DNA of 64,000 bases from an uncultured Eubacteriales bacterium (GCA_934444645.1 CAKSCV010000014.1:1-64000), one strand, 5' to 3'; positions 17,290 to 26,335 are shown, counted from the first letter of the stretch. Notes: generated from the letters alone by a model not told the origin. Program-made: numbers and translations.

Positions 17290-17315
17290 CCTGGGATGAA
17301 AATCTCAGGTTTTTT
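17290..17315 (+). terminator. Riboswitch-controlled terminator
   Basis: CCTGGGAT (17290-17297), GAAA loop, ATCTCAGG (17302-17309), then six T. It ends 19 nt before the ribU start, the usual expression platform of an FMN off-switch. Confidence 0.85.
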
Positions 17316-17334
17316 CTGTTTTTGAGGTGTTATT

Positions 17335-17934
17335 ATGCAAAATCATTTAAAAAAGACGGCTTTTGTCGGTGTTATGTCGGCAATGGCGTTTGTTCTGTTT
17401 CTGTTTCCGAAATTTTCGTTAATTCCCGGCTTCGCTTGGCTCGAATTCGATTTTTCCGATGTTCCCGCTTTGTTTGCCTCTATGATGATTTCGCCGTTTG
17501 CCGGACTTGCGGTGGTATTTATCAAAAATGTTCTGCATTTGGCTGTTACCCACACCGGCATGATCGGCGAGCTTTCCAATTTTTTAATCAGCGGCACATT
17601 TGTTTTCGCGGTCGGCGCGTTTTATCGGTTTTTGTTCCGCAAAGACGAAAAACGCTCGTCGTTTATCGGTTCTTTGGCACTCGGCTCGGCAATTCAGCTG
17701 GTGACAGCCGTGCTTGTCAACTATTACATCATGATTCCGATGTATTCCGCTTTTGTCAATTTCTCGGAGCTTGGCGGCGCGGAAAAATACATCCTCGCCG
17801 GCGTGATCCCGTTCAATGTGTTAAAAGATCTGTTTGTATCCGTTGCGACGGTTGTATTGCTGCGGCTGCTTTTCCGGAATCTTCATGCCTATTTTCATAA
17901 ATTGTTTACGCATCAAACACAAAATCACATTTGA
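17335..17934 (+). CDS. ribU: Riboflavin ECF transporter substrate-binding subunit
   Basis: The 199-aa protein has about six membrane helices and the RibU-type signatures FDFSDVPALFASMMISPFAG near the start and GVIPFNVLKDLF near the end. RibU is the S component of an energy-coupling-factor importer and needs the shared EcfT/EcfA1/EcfA2 module, not present in this window. The upstream FMN riboswitch strongly supports the substrate. GAGGTG precedes the ATG. Confidence 0.95.
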   Translation: MQNHLKKTAFVGVMSAMAFVLFLFPKFSLIPGFAWLEFDFSDVPALFASMMISPFAGLAVVFIKNVLHLAVTHTGMIGELSNFLISGTFVFAVGAFYRFLFRKDEKRSSFIGSLALGSAIQLVTAVLVNYYIMIPMYSAFVNFSELGGAEKYILAGVIPFNVLKDLFVSVATVVLLRLLFRNLHAYFHKLFTHQTQNHI

Positions 17935-17948
17935 TTTTTTGGGAAGTA

Positions 17949-17957
17949 TGGTATAAT
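17949..17957 (+). promoter_or_regulatory. Extended -10 promoter of the ferredoxin gene
   Basis: TGGTATAAT (17949-17957) is an extended -10 with a perfect hexamer. The best -35, TTGATT at 17931-17936, overlaps the ribU stop and is only 15 nt away. Confidence 0.6.
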
Positions 17958-17989
17958 TCAGTTATAACAATGATGGAGGTGTTTTTCCA

Positions 17990-18160
17990 ATGGCATATCA
18001 GATTTCCGACGCGTGCATCGCGTGCGGTGCTTGTGCGGACGAATGTCCCGTATCCTGCATTGCAGAAAAAGACGGTAAGTATGAAATCAACGCAGACGAG
18101 TGCATCGATTGCGGCACTTGCGCAAGCGTATGTCCTGTAGAGGCTCCGGCTGCTCAGTAA
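17990..18160 (+). CDS. 2[4Fe-4S] ferredoxin
   Basis: A 56-aa protein beginning MAYQISDACIACGAC. It has two CxxCxxCxxxC clusters, the first with the C-x2-C-x2-C-x3-C run in CIACGACADEC followed by P, and the second in CIDCGTCASVC followed by P. This is the classic small Clostridial ferredoxin, a low-potential electron carrier for pyruvate:ferredoxin oxidoreductase, hydrogenase and similar enzymes. GGAGG lies about 11 nt upstream. It has its own promoter and terminator, and no redox partner is adjacent. Confidence 0.97.
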   Translation: MAYQISDACIACGACADECPVSCIAEKDGKYEINADECIDCGTCASVCPVEAPAAQ

Positions 18161-18221
18161 TTGTTTTTTCACATTGCTGCGTTTGCCGTCTCGGCAAATA
18201 AGCCCGATACTTACGAAAAGC

Positions 18222-18251
18222 ACACCGACTTCCGTGTCGGTGTCTTTTTTT
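18222..18251 (+). terminator. Terminator of the ferredoxin gene
   Basis: ACACCGAC (18222-18229), loop TTCCGT, GTCGGTGT (18236-18243), then CTTTTTTT. Confidence 0.9.
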
Positions 18252-18345
18252 GCTGTCATTCGCTGCTTTGTGTGACCTCCGTGTGAAATTAATAAAATCA
18301 TAAGAAATGAAAACGGTAAAAATAAGTTTTTCTATAAACAAGGTA

Positions 18346-18374
18346 TTTACTTGTTAATAATTGAAATATATAAT
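18346..18374 (+). promoter_or_regulatory. Promoter of the ABC permease/adaptor cluster
   Basis: TTTACT (18346-18351), 17 nt, TATAAT (18369-18374) in an AT-rich stretch. It leaves a leader of about 90 nt before the first permease gene. The rest of 18252-18471 holds no gene or clear RNA motif. Confidence 0.6.
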
Positions 18375-18471
18375 ATTATTGTGGAACATTTCAATTGAAT
18401 CGTTCGTCTTAACAGCAAACGCATTCGACAGCTTTTAGGTTCGAACTTCGGGAGGTACGCCTGCTATCAAA

Positions 18472-19422
18472 ATGAAAGAAAATAAACTCCTAACAAAAGA
18501 AAAGAAACCGAAAATCAAAATGCCGCGCGTGGATAAAACGCTAAGCAAACGCGGCCGCAGAGAGCTGCGTAAGGTCAAAGCCGTTTCTGCCGCCTTTCTC
18601 GCGCCAAGTTTTATCGGCGTTTTGGTTTTCTTTATTTTGCCGTTTATTGTCATTATTTATTATTCGCTCATCAACAACCCGGTACAGAAAGAATTTGTCG
18701 GGCTTGACAATTTCATCAAGCTCTTTCAGAACTATTCCTTCAAAACAGCGGCCTACAATACGCTGCGTTTTTCACTTGTCAGCGTGCCGCTTGCCGTAAT
18801 TTTATCCCTGCTTTTGGCGATGGGCTTAAACTGCAAGATCCCGATGCAAAGCAAGCTTCGCTCGTTTTTCTTATCGCCGATGATGGTGCCGGTTGCGTCG
18901 ATCGTCCTCATTTGGCAGGTCTTATTCCACTACAACGGCACGGTCAACGGATTTCTTGCCCAATTCGGTATCGAGAAAATCGACTGGATGAAATCGCCGG
19001 AGGGCATTTGGGTGGTTGTGCTGCTGTTTTTGTGGAAAAACCTGGGCTACAACATGATTTTGTTTTTGGCGGCTCTCAACAACATTCCGAATGACATCTT
19101 AGAGGTTGCGCGTGTGGAGGGAGCCGGGCCGATTCGGCAGTTTTTCAGCATCAAGCTGCGATATCTGTCCTCGACCATTTTGTTTGTGGCGATCATGTCG
19201 CTCATCAACTCGTTCAAAATCTTCCGCGAAGTGTACTTATTATCCGGCGATGTGCCGTATGAAAGCTTATATATGCTTCAGCATTACATGAACAACACCT
19301 TCGCAAGCCTGGATTATCAAAAGCTGTCCGCTGCCGCCATCATCATGGCCATTGTCATGGTGCTTATCATCGGCATCCTGTTTTTCGCGGACGACAAATA
19401 CGGAAAGGATGTGGAGGAATGA
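18472..19422 (+). CDS. Sugar ABC transporter permease, MalF type
   Basis: This 316-aa integral membrane protein belongs to the binding-protein-dependent transport permease family. A basic cytoplasmic N-terminus (about 1-40) is followed by six membrane segments. The EAA-loop counterpart is EVARVEGAGPIRQFFSIKLR (about 213-232), with the conserved Gly. Together with the next gene it would form the channel of a CUT1-type carbohydrate importer. The gene overlaps the second permease by 4 bp (ATGA), indicating translational coupling. No ATPase gene lies in the cluster; CUT1 systems of Gram-positives often share an MsmK/UgpC-type ATPase from elsewhere. Confidence 0.9.
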   Translation: MKENKLLTKEKKPKIKMPRVDKTLSKRGRRELRKVKAVSAAFLAPSFIGVLVFFILPFIVIIYYSLINNPVQKEFVGLDNFIKLFQNYSFKTAAYNTLRFSLVSVPLAVILSLLLAMGLNCKIPMQSKLRSFFLSPMMVPVASIVLIWQVLFHYNGTVNGFLAQFGIEKIDWMKSPEGIWVVVLLFLWKNLGYNMILFLAALNNIPNDILEVARVEGAGPIRQFFSIKLRYLSSTILFVAIMSLINSFKIFREVYLLSGDVPYESLYMLQHYMNNTFASLDYQKLSAAAIIMAIVMVLIIGILFFADDKYGKDVEE

Positions 19423-20321
19423 GCGAGAGAAAGCATATGCTTCGCAAGAAGCTTACCGCGTGGCTTGCGGCACTGTTGCTGCTGCTTGCGGCCTTTGCGT
19501 TCCTTGCGCCGACGATTCTGACCATTTCCGGTTCGTTTTTCACGCAGGCGGAGTTAAGCTCAAACTACGGTAAGATTTTCTCGGGTGCCGGCAGCGGCAA
19601 TTCGTATATCGCCGAACAGACGACCTTGAAATTTATTCCGGATAAGGTCTCGTTCAAGCAGTATGCAACGGTCTTGCTTTTGAGTCCCGAATACCTGTTC
19701 AAATTCTGGAACTCGGTGAAATACACCGTGCCGATTATGGCCTTTCAGACCATCGTTGCCTGCCTTGCCGCGTATGGCCTTACGCGCTACCGCTCCAAGG
19801 GACGGGAATTTGTCTTATTTACCTACATCATTCTTATGTTAATGCCGTATCAGGTAACGCTTGTGCCAAACCGTTTGGTGGCTGAATGGTTACATATTTA
19901 CGGAACGTCTTGGGCCGTGATTCTGCCCGGCATTTTCTCGCCGTTTGCTGTGTTTCTTCTCACCAAAGCCATGCGGCGTGTGCCGATGGCGGTCATTGAA
20001 GCGGCGCGGCTCGACGGCTGCAGCGAATGGCAGATTTTCTTCAAGATCTACCTGCCGCTCTGTAAAAACATCGTTTATTCTGTCATGATCTTGGTCTTTA
20101 TCGATTATTGGAACATGGTGGAACAGCCGCTCATCCTTTTGGGCAGCGAACACGAGGATTTGTATCCGCTTTCAATCTTCCTCTCCAAAATCAACGGCGG
20201 AGAGGTCGGCATTGCTTTTGCCGTGGCGGTTATTTATATGATACCGACGCTTCTCATCTTCCTTTACGGAGAACAGTATTTGGTGGAAGGCATCGCCAAC
20301 TCCGGAAGCGTAAAGGGATAA
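19419..20321 (+). CDS. Sugar ABC transporter permease, MalG type
   Basis: 300 aa with six membrane segments and a clear EAA loop, EAARLDGCSEWQIFFKIYLP (about 191-210), which docks onto the ATPase. An insertion of about 40 residues after the first helix (SNYGKIFSGAGSG and on) would face outside and is longer than in MalG. The start overlaps the stop of the first permease. The adaptor-like gene follows 52 bp later. Confidence 0.9.
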   Translation: MSERKHMLRKKLTAWLAALLLLLAAFAFLAPTILTISGSFFTQAELSSNYGKIFSGAGSGNSYIAEQTTLKFIPDKVSFKQYATVLLLSPEYLFKFWNSVKYTVPIMAFQTIVACLAAYGLTRYRSKGREFVLFTYIILMLMPYQVTLVPNRLVAEWLHIYGTSWAVILPGIFSPFAVFLLTKAMRRVPMAVIEAARLDGCSEWQIFFKIYLPLCKNIVYSVMILVFIDYWNMVEQPLILLGSEHEDLYPLSIFLSKINGGEVGIAFAVAVIYMIPTLLIFLYGEQYLVEGIANSGSVKG

Positions 20322-20373
20322 ACGAATTTATGAAACCGGCGGATTTTTCACAGGACCGCCGTAGGAGGATACC

Positions 20374-22659
20374 ATGGGAGAAAAAAAGATTAAACGCGAA
20401 TGGGTCAAAACCTTTGCCATTATCTTCTTGGCAATACTGTTGGTGCTGACCTTCTTTTCCAATACGATTATGAATATGACCCTGCCGGAGGTTTCGACTG
20501 AATACATCCAGTACGGAACCATCAAAACGCAGGTGCGCGGCTCCGGCACCATCACCGCCTCCGACAATTACAGCGTTACCATCCCGACTACGCGCGAGAT
20601 CTTAAAGGTTGCCGTCAGCAAGGGCATGCAGGTCAAAAAGGGCGATGTGCTGTTCTTCCTTGCCGAGGGCGACAGTGACGAATTGGAAGCGGCAAAAACC
20701 AATTATGACAACTTAAACTTTGAATATGCCAAGATGCTTCTTGACGCTTCCGGCAGCTCTGATTTTGCCGACAAGCGCCTTGCCATTGAGCAGCAGCAAG
20801 AGGATTTGAACGACGCCAAGACAAAGCTTGCGAACCTTTCCTCCACGCAAAGTGCCATCGAGAAGGCAAAGCTTGACGTTCGTGCCGCCGAAAAGGCTGT
20901 TACCCAAAAGCAGAACGAGATTTCCGAATTAGAGAGCGAAAAGACCGCCATCGGTTATACGCCGACCGAAGACGAGGTGCTGACCGGCAAAGACAGCAGT
21001 GTATCGTATGAACAATATGCAAGCGCCACCAAGCAGCTGGATGAAGCCGAGAAAAAGATCGACACCGCCAAAGCCAACCTGACGAAGATGCAGGCCGATC
21101 AAAGCACCGCAAAAAACGCTTACGACAAGACCAAACGCGAATACGATGAAATAAACGCTAAAATTGAAACGCCGCTTGCAACGCTGGAAAAGGAGATCGA
21201 AACCTCCGACCGCAACATTGAATCGCTTGATAACGATTTGAAATATCTGAAGCAGGATTTCTACAACACCACCTCCAACAAAGCGCTGGAAAAAGCGTAT
21301 GACGATTATAAGGATGAGAAGGAAAAATACCGCAAGGCCAAGAGAAAGCTCGACAACCTCCGTTCGAGCGGCACGGCAACCGAAGCGGAAATTGCTGCCG
21401 CACAAAGAGAATATCAGGCGGCCATGGAACGTTTGGAAAGTGCCTACGATGTCTATGAAGGCATTCTGACCAACGAGAAAAACAACACCGAAGCCATCGA
21501 AAAGAGCCTTGCCGCCAAGGAAACCGAGCTGAAATACGCGCTTAAAGACAACACCGACCTAAAGGCAAAGCTCGAAGAAACCAAAGCTCTCGATACCCGG
21601 TTAAAGAACAAGAAAATTGAGCTTGACAAGGTGGAAACCACCTATAACAACGCAACCGACAAGGTGAATGTCGCTCAAACCACCTATGACAACGCCGTCG
21701 CCGACAAGGAAACGCTTTCCAAGAGCTTGGAAAAGGTGCGCAACGGCTATAAGTACGTCAAAGTCAAGGATTACGAAAAACGCATTGATACGGCGAAAAC
21801 CGAACTCGATACCTTAAATAACGAGCTTGAGAACGCCAAAGAAAAGCTTTCCGACCTGCAGGCGCAGGGAACCGACAGTGAGGATTCTCTGAAAGAGCGC
21901 ATTAAGTCGTTGGAACGGCAGATCATCACCTCGACGAGTGAGCTTGAACAGAGCATTGCCGATGCCGGTGAAAAGAGCAAAGAAAAGGCGTTGGAGCTTG
22001 AAAAGAAGAAGAAAGAAATCAACAAGGCTGCCAAGGAAATCACCAAGCTGGAACAAAAATACACGTCTACCGAGGTGCTTGCGCCCGTTTCCGGCGTGAT
22101 TGATTCGATAAGTGTCACGACCGGTCAGAAAACGCAGCCGGATTCGACGCTGTGCGAAATTTCTCTTGCCGAAAAAGGCTATAAGATGACCATGACGGTC
22201 ACGCAAGAGCAGGCAGCAAAGCTCCGTATGGGTTCGGCTGCGGAAATCACCAGCTACATTCCTTACGGCTCAACCATGACGGCTACGCTTGCCGCTATCA
22301 AGAACGATACCGCCAACCCCGGCAGTCGGCAGAAGATTCTCGAATTCAGCATAGAAGGCGACGTTACGCCGGGCGATACCATTTCGGTTGCCGTCGGCGA
22401 CAAGAACGCAAGCTACGACAGCACCGTCCCGAACACGGCCATCCGCGAGGACAGCGACGGCAAGTATATCCTTATCGTCGAATCCCAGGCAACGCCGATC
22501 TCGACACGCTATAAGGCAAAACGCGTGGCTGTCAACGTTCTTGCAAGCGACGATACCCGTTCGGCCATCTCCGGCGACTTCCAAAGCTATTCGTATGTCA
22601 TTGCTACATCCTCCAAGCCGATTAACAGCGGAGAGCAGGTGAAGCTGATTGAAAACTAA
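20374..22659 (+). CDS. HlyD-like adaptor with a ~455-residue coiled coil
   Basis: 761 aa: an N-terminal membrane anchor (about 11-29), first half of a lipoyl/barrel-sandwich domain (about 45-100, VPTT-like SVTIPTTREILKVAVSKGMQ), a continuous Glu/Lys/Ala-rich coiled coil from about 105 to 560, the second lipoyl half (EVLAPVSGVIDSISVTTGQK, about 566) and a beta-barrel plus membrane-proximal region to the end. HlyD/MacA adaptors link a membrane pump to an outer channel, but their hairpins are usually much shorter. Two arms of about 225 residues would reach roughly 30 nm if fully helical, close to wall thickness. Its place between importer permeases and a MacB-like domain protein is unusual. AGGAGG-like AGGAGGATACC precedes the ATG. 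Confidence 0.8.
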   Translation: MGEKKIKREWVKTFAIIFLAILLVLTFFSNTIMNMTLPEVSTEYIQYGTIKTQVRGSGTITASDNYSVTIPTTREILKVAVSKGMQVKKGDVLFFLAEGDSDELEAAKTNYDNLNFEYAKMLLDASGSSDFADKRLAIEQQQEDLNDAKTKLANLSSTQSAIEKAKLDVRAAEKAVTQKQNEISELESEKTAIGYTPTEDEVLTGKDSSVSYEQYASATKQLDEAEKKIDTAKANLTKMQADQSTAKNAYDKTKREYDEINAKIETPLATLEKEIETSDRNIESLDNDLKYLKQDFYNTTSNKALEKAYDDYKDEKEKYRKAKRKLDNLRSSGTATEAEIAAAQREYQAAMERLESAYDVYEGILTNEKNNTEAIEKSLAAKETELKYALKDNTDLKAKLEETKALDTRLKNKKIELDKVETTYNNATDKVNVAQTTYDNAVADKETLSKSLEKVRNGYKYVKVKDYEKRIDTAKTELDTLNNELENAKEKLSDLQAQGTDSEDSLKERIKSLERQIITSTSELEQSIADAGEKSKEKALELEKKKKEINKAAKEITKLEQKYTSTEVLAPVSGVIDSISVTTGQKTQPDSTLCEISLAEKGYKMTMTVTQEQAAKLRMGSAAEITSYIPYGSTMTATLAAIKNDTANPGSRQKILEFSIEGDVTPGDTISVAVGDKNASYDSTVPNTAIREDSDGKYILIVESQATPISTRYKAKRVAVNVLASDDTRSAISGDFQSYSYVIATSSKPINSGEQVKLIEN

Positions 22660-23662
22660 GGCACGCCTTATCCATCTTATTGTTACGCTGCTTTTGGCAG
22701 CTGCCGCGCTCGGTATCGGCATTGCCATGAACGTGTACATGAATTCGTTCGACCACGAGCAGGTCGCAAAAAAATTCTCGAACGGCACGCGCTTTGCGCA
22801 GATCACGGTTTTTGCACCGGACACGGCAGGACTTACCGTCGATAAAATCATGTACTTCCGGTATAAGCTTGAAACAAAGCTGACCGAAAAGTCGATAACG
22901 CCTCCCAACGACGGTGCAAGACTGTATGCCGACGCGTTCAGCTCGTATGTTGACGCTTCGCTTGCCTCGAAGGGCTCACGCACGTCAAATGTCAAGCTTG
23001 CTTATGTCGGCGGCGACTATTCGCTGTTCTACAAGGCTTACCGCGATATGCCGAACGTGGGAAATGACATTAACCATGATCGCATTCTGCTGTCACGCTC
23101 GGCGGCGTGGCAGCTGTACGGCGGCGAAGCGCTGTACGACTATCCGGTCAAGATAGGACCTGCGACCTTTTACGTCAGCGGCGTGTATCCCGATTATAAG
23201 GAATCTGCGTACATCAAGGATTTCTATGGCGATAAACCGGCTGCTGCGGCGGACATCAAGTCGGACGCGGGCATCAACATCACCTGCTACGATCTGATTA
23301 TGGTCGATCCGGTCAAGAACTTTGCGGTCGATACCGTTAAGGAATGCTTAGACCTTCCCGAAGGCACATACCTGCTTGTCGAGAATTCCAAGCGGTTCTC
23401 GCTCGGAAACCTTTTTAAGACCGTTCCGAAGCTTGTCAACGCCGACGAACCGCTCCCGACCGGCGTGAATATCACGCCCGAGGAAATGGCGGCACGACAC
23501 GCCGAAAAGGTGCTTGCCGTGATGCTTGTCGTGCTTCTTGTGTTTGCAGTGTATCCGGCGATTTGGGCACTTATCCTGTTATACCGCCTGATCCGCTTTA
23601 TGAAAAAGTGGTTTGACAGGCTCGTCGTGAGCAAAATCAAAGACAAACTCTCGTATTCATAA
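22649..23662 (+). CDS. MacB periplasmic-core-domain-like membrane protein
   Basis: This 337-aa protein has one membrane helix at each end (about 8-28 and 288-312) and an extracellular domain between. The stretch ILLSRSAAWQLYGGEALYDYPVKIG followed by FYVSGVYPDYK resembles the MacB/FtsX periplasmic core domain (pattern: v.ls...A..lfG......v.i.g..f.V.GV). It lacks the remaining membrane helices of a MacB/LolCE permease and has no ATPase. The start is taken as TTG 22649, overlapping the adaptor gene by 11 bp, with AGGTG upstream; the next in-frame ATG would remove most of the first helix. It probably works with the preceding adaptor. The domain call is from pattern alone. Confidence 0.6.
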   Translation: MKTKARLIHLIVTLLLAAAALGIGIAMNVYMNSFDHEQVAKKFSNGTRFAQITVFAPDTAGLTVDKIMYFRYKLETKLTEKSITPPNDGARLYADAFSSYVDASLASKGSRTSNVKLAYVGGDYSLFYKAYRDMPNVGNDINHDRILLSRSAAWQLYGGEALYDYPVKIGPATFYVSGVYPDYKESAYIKDFYGDKPAAAADIKSDAGINITCYDLIMVDPVKNFAVDTVKECLDLPEGTYLLVENSKRFSLGNLFKTVPKLVNADEPLPTGVNITPEEMAARHAEKVLAVMLVVLLVFAVYPAIWALILLYRLIRFMKKWFDRLVVSKIKDKLSYS

Positions 23663-23734
23663 TTTCGGGCAGAACAAAAACATATAAACCGAAACGCAAC
23701 ACGTTTCAAACAAAGAAAGGAAATGGTATTCAAC

Positions 23735-26248
23735 ATGAAGAAAAGACTCCTCAGCCTTGCACTTGCCGCCGTTATGGCGTTCTCGTCGCTGGCGCTTACC
23801 GCCTGCAAGCCGGGTTCAAGCGTGGACGGCAAGCCCGGAAAAGGCGCACTCACCACAAGAGATCTCACCAATATTTACAAGGCGGATTCCATCAGCACGG
23901 TGGGCACAATCTTTGAGAATCTTCAAATCAATCAAGTCTACAAAATGAATGACGGCAAGCTGCTTGTCTGCGGCTATACCACCGATACCTACGAGGATAA
24001 ATATTACATCACCGACCTCGATTTCAAGAACGCTTCCGAAATGACCATCAAAAAGGCCGAGGGACAGAATACCGAGACCTATATCCAGAACGTGGCGGTA
24101 AGTCCTACCGACGGCTCTATCTGGTATGTGAAGAATGTTTATAGCTATACCGACGCTGACAGCGATCAGCCGGTCCCCGAACCGGATCACACCGTACCCG
24201 GAACGATTGTTGACGACGGAGCTATTATCGGCGGCGTTTTTCAGGGCGATGCAACGGTGGATTCCTCCTTTAGCGGCGGCGGATATACCGAAAACACAAA
24301 TTCCTATTACCTTGTCAAGGTGGACGCCGAGGGCAACATTGTTTCGGAAACGGATATTTCCGCCGACCTTATGGTGACCGACGAAAGCGGCAACAGTTAT
24401 CAGTCCACGCCTAACAATTTGGTGTTCAGCGGTGGCAAGCTCTTATTCTGCGTTGAAACAACCATCAAGGTTTTCAATACCGATACCGTCACTAAGGAAG
24501 CCGAATACAAGATTACCGACCAGTATATCGATAACCTGTATGTCGGTGCGTCCGGCACGGTTTACTATATCGTTTGGGGCGACGGCGGGCAAGAGCTGTT
24601 CAAATTCGACCCGAACACCGGCAAGAGCGAAAAGACCGAATTTACCGGCATTAATCAGCTGTATAACTACCAGTTTTCACCCGGCTCGAACGGCTATGAA
24701 TTCACGCTGATTAACGAAAGCGGCGTTTTCGGCTATAATCCCGGCGATAACGCTCCGACCGAGCTTTGCAGCTACACCAATTCCGACATCGATATGACAA
24801 GCGGCAACGCAAGCTCTCCGATCTTCTTGGACGATGGCCGAATCCTTCTTTCCTTCTACGATTATGAATCCAGTCAGAACGACATTCTCATGCTTTCCAA
24901 GGTCGATCCGTCCACCGTCAAGGAAAAGTATGTCATCACGGTCGGCGGCCGTTATATCGATTATCAGATCAAGAGAGCACTGTTGAAATTCAACCGCACC
25001 AGCGATGAATACAAGGTCGTTTTCAAAGATTATTCCAAGTATGACAACGAATCCAACAATTATAACGGTGCATATGAAGCCCTCGACAAGGATATCCTTT
25101 CCAAGAACGACGCACCGGATATCATTTTTGTCGATTCCTACGGCATGGATTACAAGAGTTACATTTCCAAGGGCGTTTTTGCCAACCTTGAAAAATTCAT
25201 GGAAGCCGATGAATCCTTCAACAAAGACGATTACCTTGCAAACGTTTTCGAAGCCTCGAAAATCAACGGACATCTGTATACGATTGTCCCGACGGTCAAC
25301 TTTATGACGCTTGCCGGAAAGAAGTCCATCTTCGGAGACAGAACGCACTGGACCATGAAGGAATTCCTCGAAATGCACCGTTCGCTCGGCGAAGGCGAGC
25401 AGATGATTTCCGAAGCAACCCGTGACAGTTACGGCTCGATCATGCTCATGATTGCCGAAAATGAGTTCATCGACGAAAACGGCAACTGCTCCTTTGACAA
25501 CGACAATTTCAAGGATATCCTCGCTTATATAAAGGATCTTCCTGCCGATTACAAGGCTTACCAGGACAAGTGGCAGGACAACGACAACTATTGGCAGGAG
25601 CAGCAGCTTTCGTACAGCAAGGGCACAACCAAGCTGTATACGGCGTATATTTACAACTTCGATATGATTCCGGAGCTTGAAAACTATATGGGCGAGGAAG
25701 TGGCGCTGATCGGCTTCCCGACAGCTTCCGAAGACGCGTCGGGCGTGATCATTCAGCCGAATGCCGAGCTTGCCGTCAATGCCAATTCCAAGGTGACGGC
25801 CGGTTGCTGGGAGGTTCTGAAATACTTGCTTTCCGACGAATATCAAAATCAGTTCTCCGGCGACAGAAGCGGCAATTCGGGTCGCTACGGCGGCGGTTCC
25901 TATACGTTCCCGATCAAAAAGAGCATTGTTGAAAAGAAGATGAAGAACGATCTTCTGCCGCGATACTATACGGAGTATGACGAAAACGGCAACGAAACGC
26001 AGGTCGAACAGCCGCGTTACACCTGGGTCGGCGATACGAGAGTGGAAAAACGCAAGAGCACCGAGGAGGACGTTGCGCGTCTGTATGAGATGGTGAACAG
26101 TGCAAACTTCTTTGCGCGGGAGAATAAGGACGTCAACGAAATTATCTTAAACGAGGCCGAACCGTACTTCGACAACCAGAAGTCGGTGGACGAGGTTGTA
26201 GGCATTATCAACAGCCGCGTGCGCCTGTATGTAAGCCAACAGAGATAA
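23735..26248 (+). CDS. Oversized solute-binding lipoprotein with extra N-terminal domain
   Basis: 837 aa. A signal peptide with lipobox (ALTAC) anchors it outside the membrane. Residues about 30-390 are beta-strand-rich with repeating GKLL, YYI and ILL segments (MNDGKLLVCGYTTD, SGGKLLFCVETT, DDGRILLSFYDY), suggesting a beta-propeller. The C-terminal ~440 residues (from KEKYVITVGG) look like a type-1 extracellular solute-binding protein: ALLKFNRTSDEYKVVFKDYS, DAPDIIFVDSYGM, INGHLYTIVPTV. Ordinary sugar-binding proteins have about 430 residues, so this is roughly double. ATG 23735 is preferred over 23723, which touches the AAAGGAA site. It ends the cluster and presumably feeds the two permeases. 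Confidence 0.85.
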   Translation: MKKRLLSLALAAVMAFSSLALTACKPGSSVDGKPGKGALTTRDLTNIYKADSISTVGTIFENLQINQVYKMNDGKLLVCGYTTDTYEDKYYITDLDFKNASEMTIKKAEGQNTETYIQNVAVSPTDGSIWYVKNVYSYTDADSDQPVPEPDHTVPGTIVDDGAIIGGVFQGDATVDSSFSGGGYTENTNSYYLVKVDAEGNIVSETDISADLMVTDESGNSYQSTPNNLVFSGGKLLFCVETTIKVFNTDTVTKEAEYKITDQYIDNLYVGASGTVYYIVWGDGGQELFKFDPNTGKSEKTEFTGINQLYNYQFSPGSNGYEFTLINESGVFGYNPGDNAPTELCSYTNSDIDMTSGNASSPIFLDDGRILLSFYDYESSQNDILMLSKVDPSTVKEKYVITVGGRYIDYQIKRALLKFNRTSDEYKVVFKDYSKYDNESNNYNGAYEALDKDILSKNDAPDIIFVDSYGMDYKSYISKGVFANLEKFMEADESFNKDDYLANVFEASKINGHLYTIVPTVNFMTLAGKKSIFGDRTHWTMKEFLEMHRSLGEGEQMISEATRDSYGSIMLMIAENEFIDENGNCSFDNDNFKDILAYIKDLPADYKAYQDKWQDNDNYWQEQQLSYSKGTTKLYTAYIYNFDMIPELENYMGEEVALIGFPTASEDASGVIIQPNAELAVNANSKVTAGCWEVLKYLLSDEYQNQFSGDRSGNSGRYGGGSYTFPIKKSIVEKKMKNDLLPRYYTEYDENGNETQVEQPRYTWVGDTRVEKRKSTEEDVARLYEMVNSANFFARENKDVNEIILNEAEPYFDNQKSVDEVVGIINSRVRLYVSQQR

Positions 26249-26271
26249 CAGCGCAGCATGTGTAAAAGAGA

Positions 26272-26310
26272 CCGACCGGTATATCGGACAGATATGCCGG
26301 TCGGCCTTTT
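26272..26310 (+). terminator. Terminator of the ABC cluster
   Basis: CCGACCGG (26272-26279) pairs with CCGGTCGG (26297-26304), the stem extended by TATATC/ATATG. CCTTTTG follows. Confidence 0.75.
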
Positions 26311-26335
26311 GCTGCATGGATTTCCGCGTTCCCGT

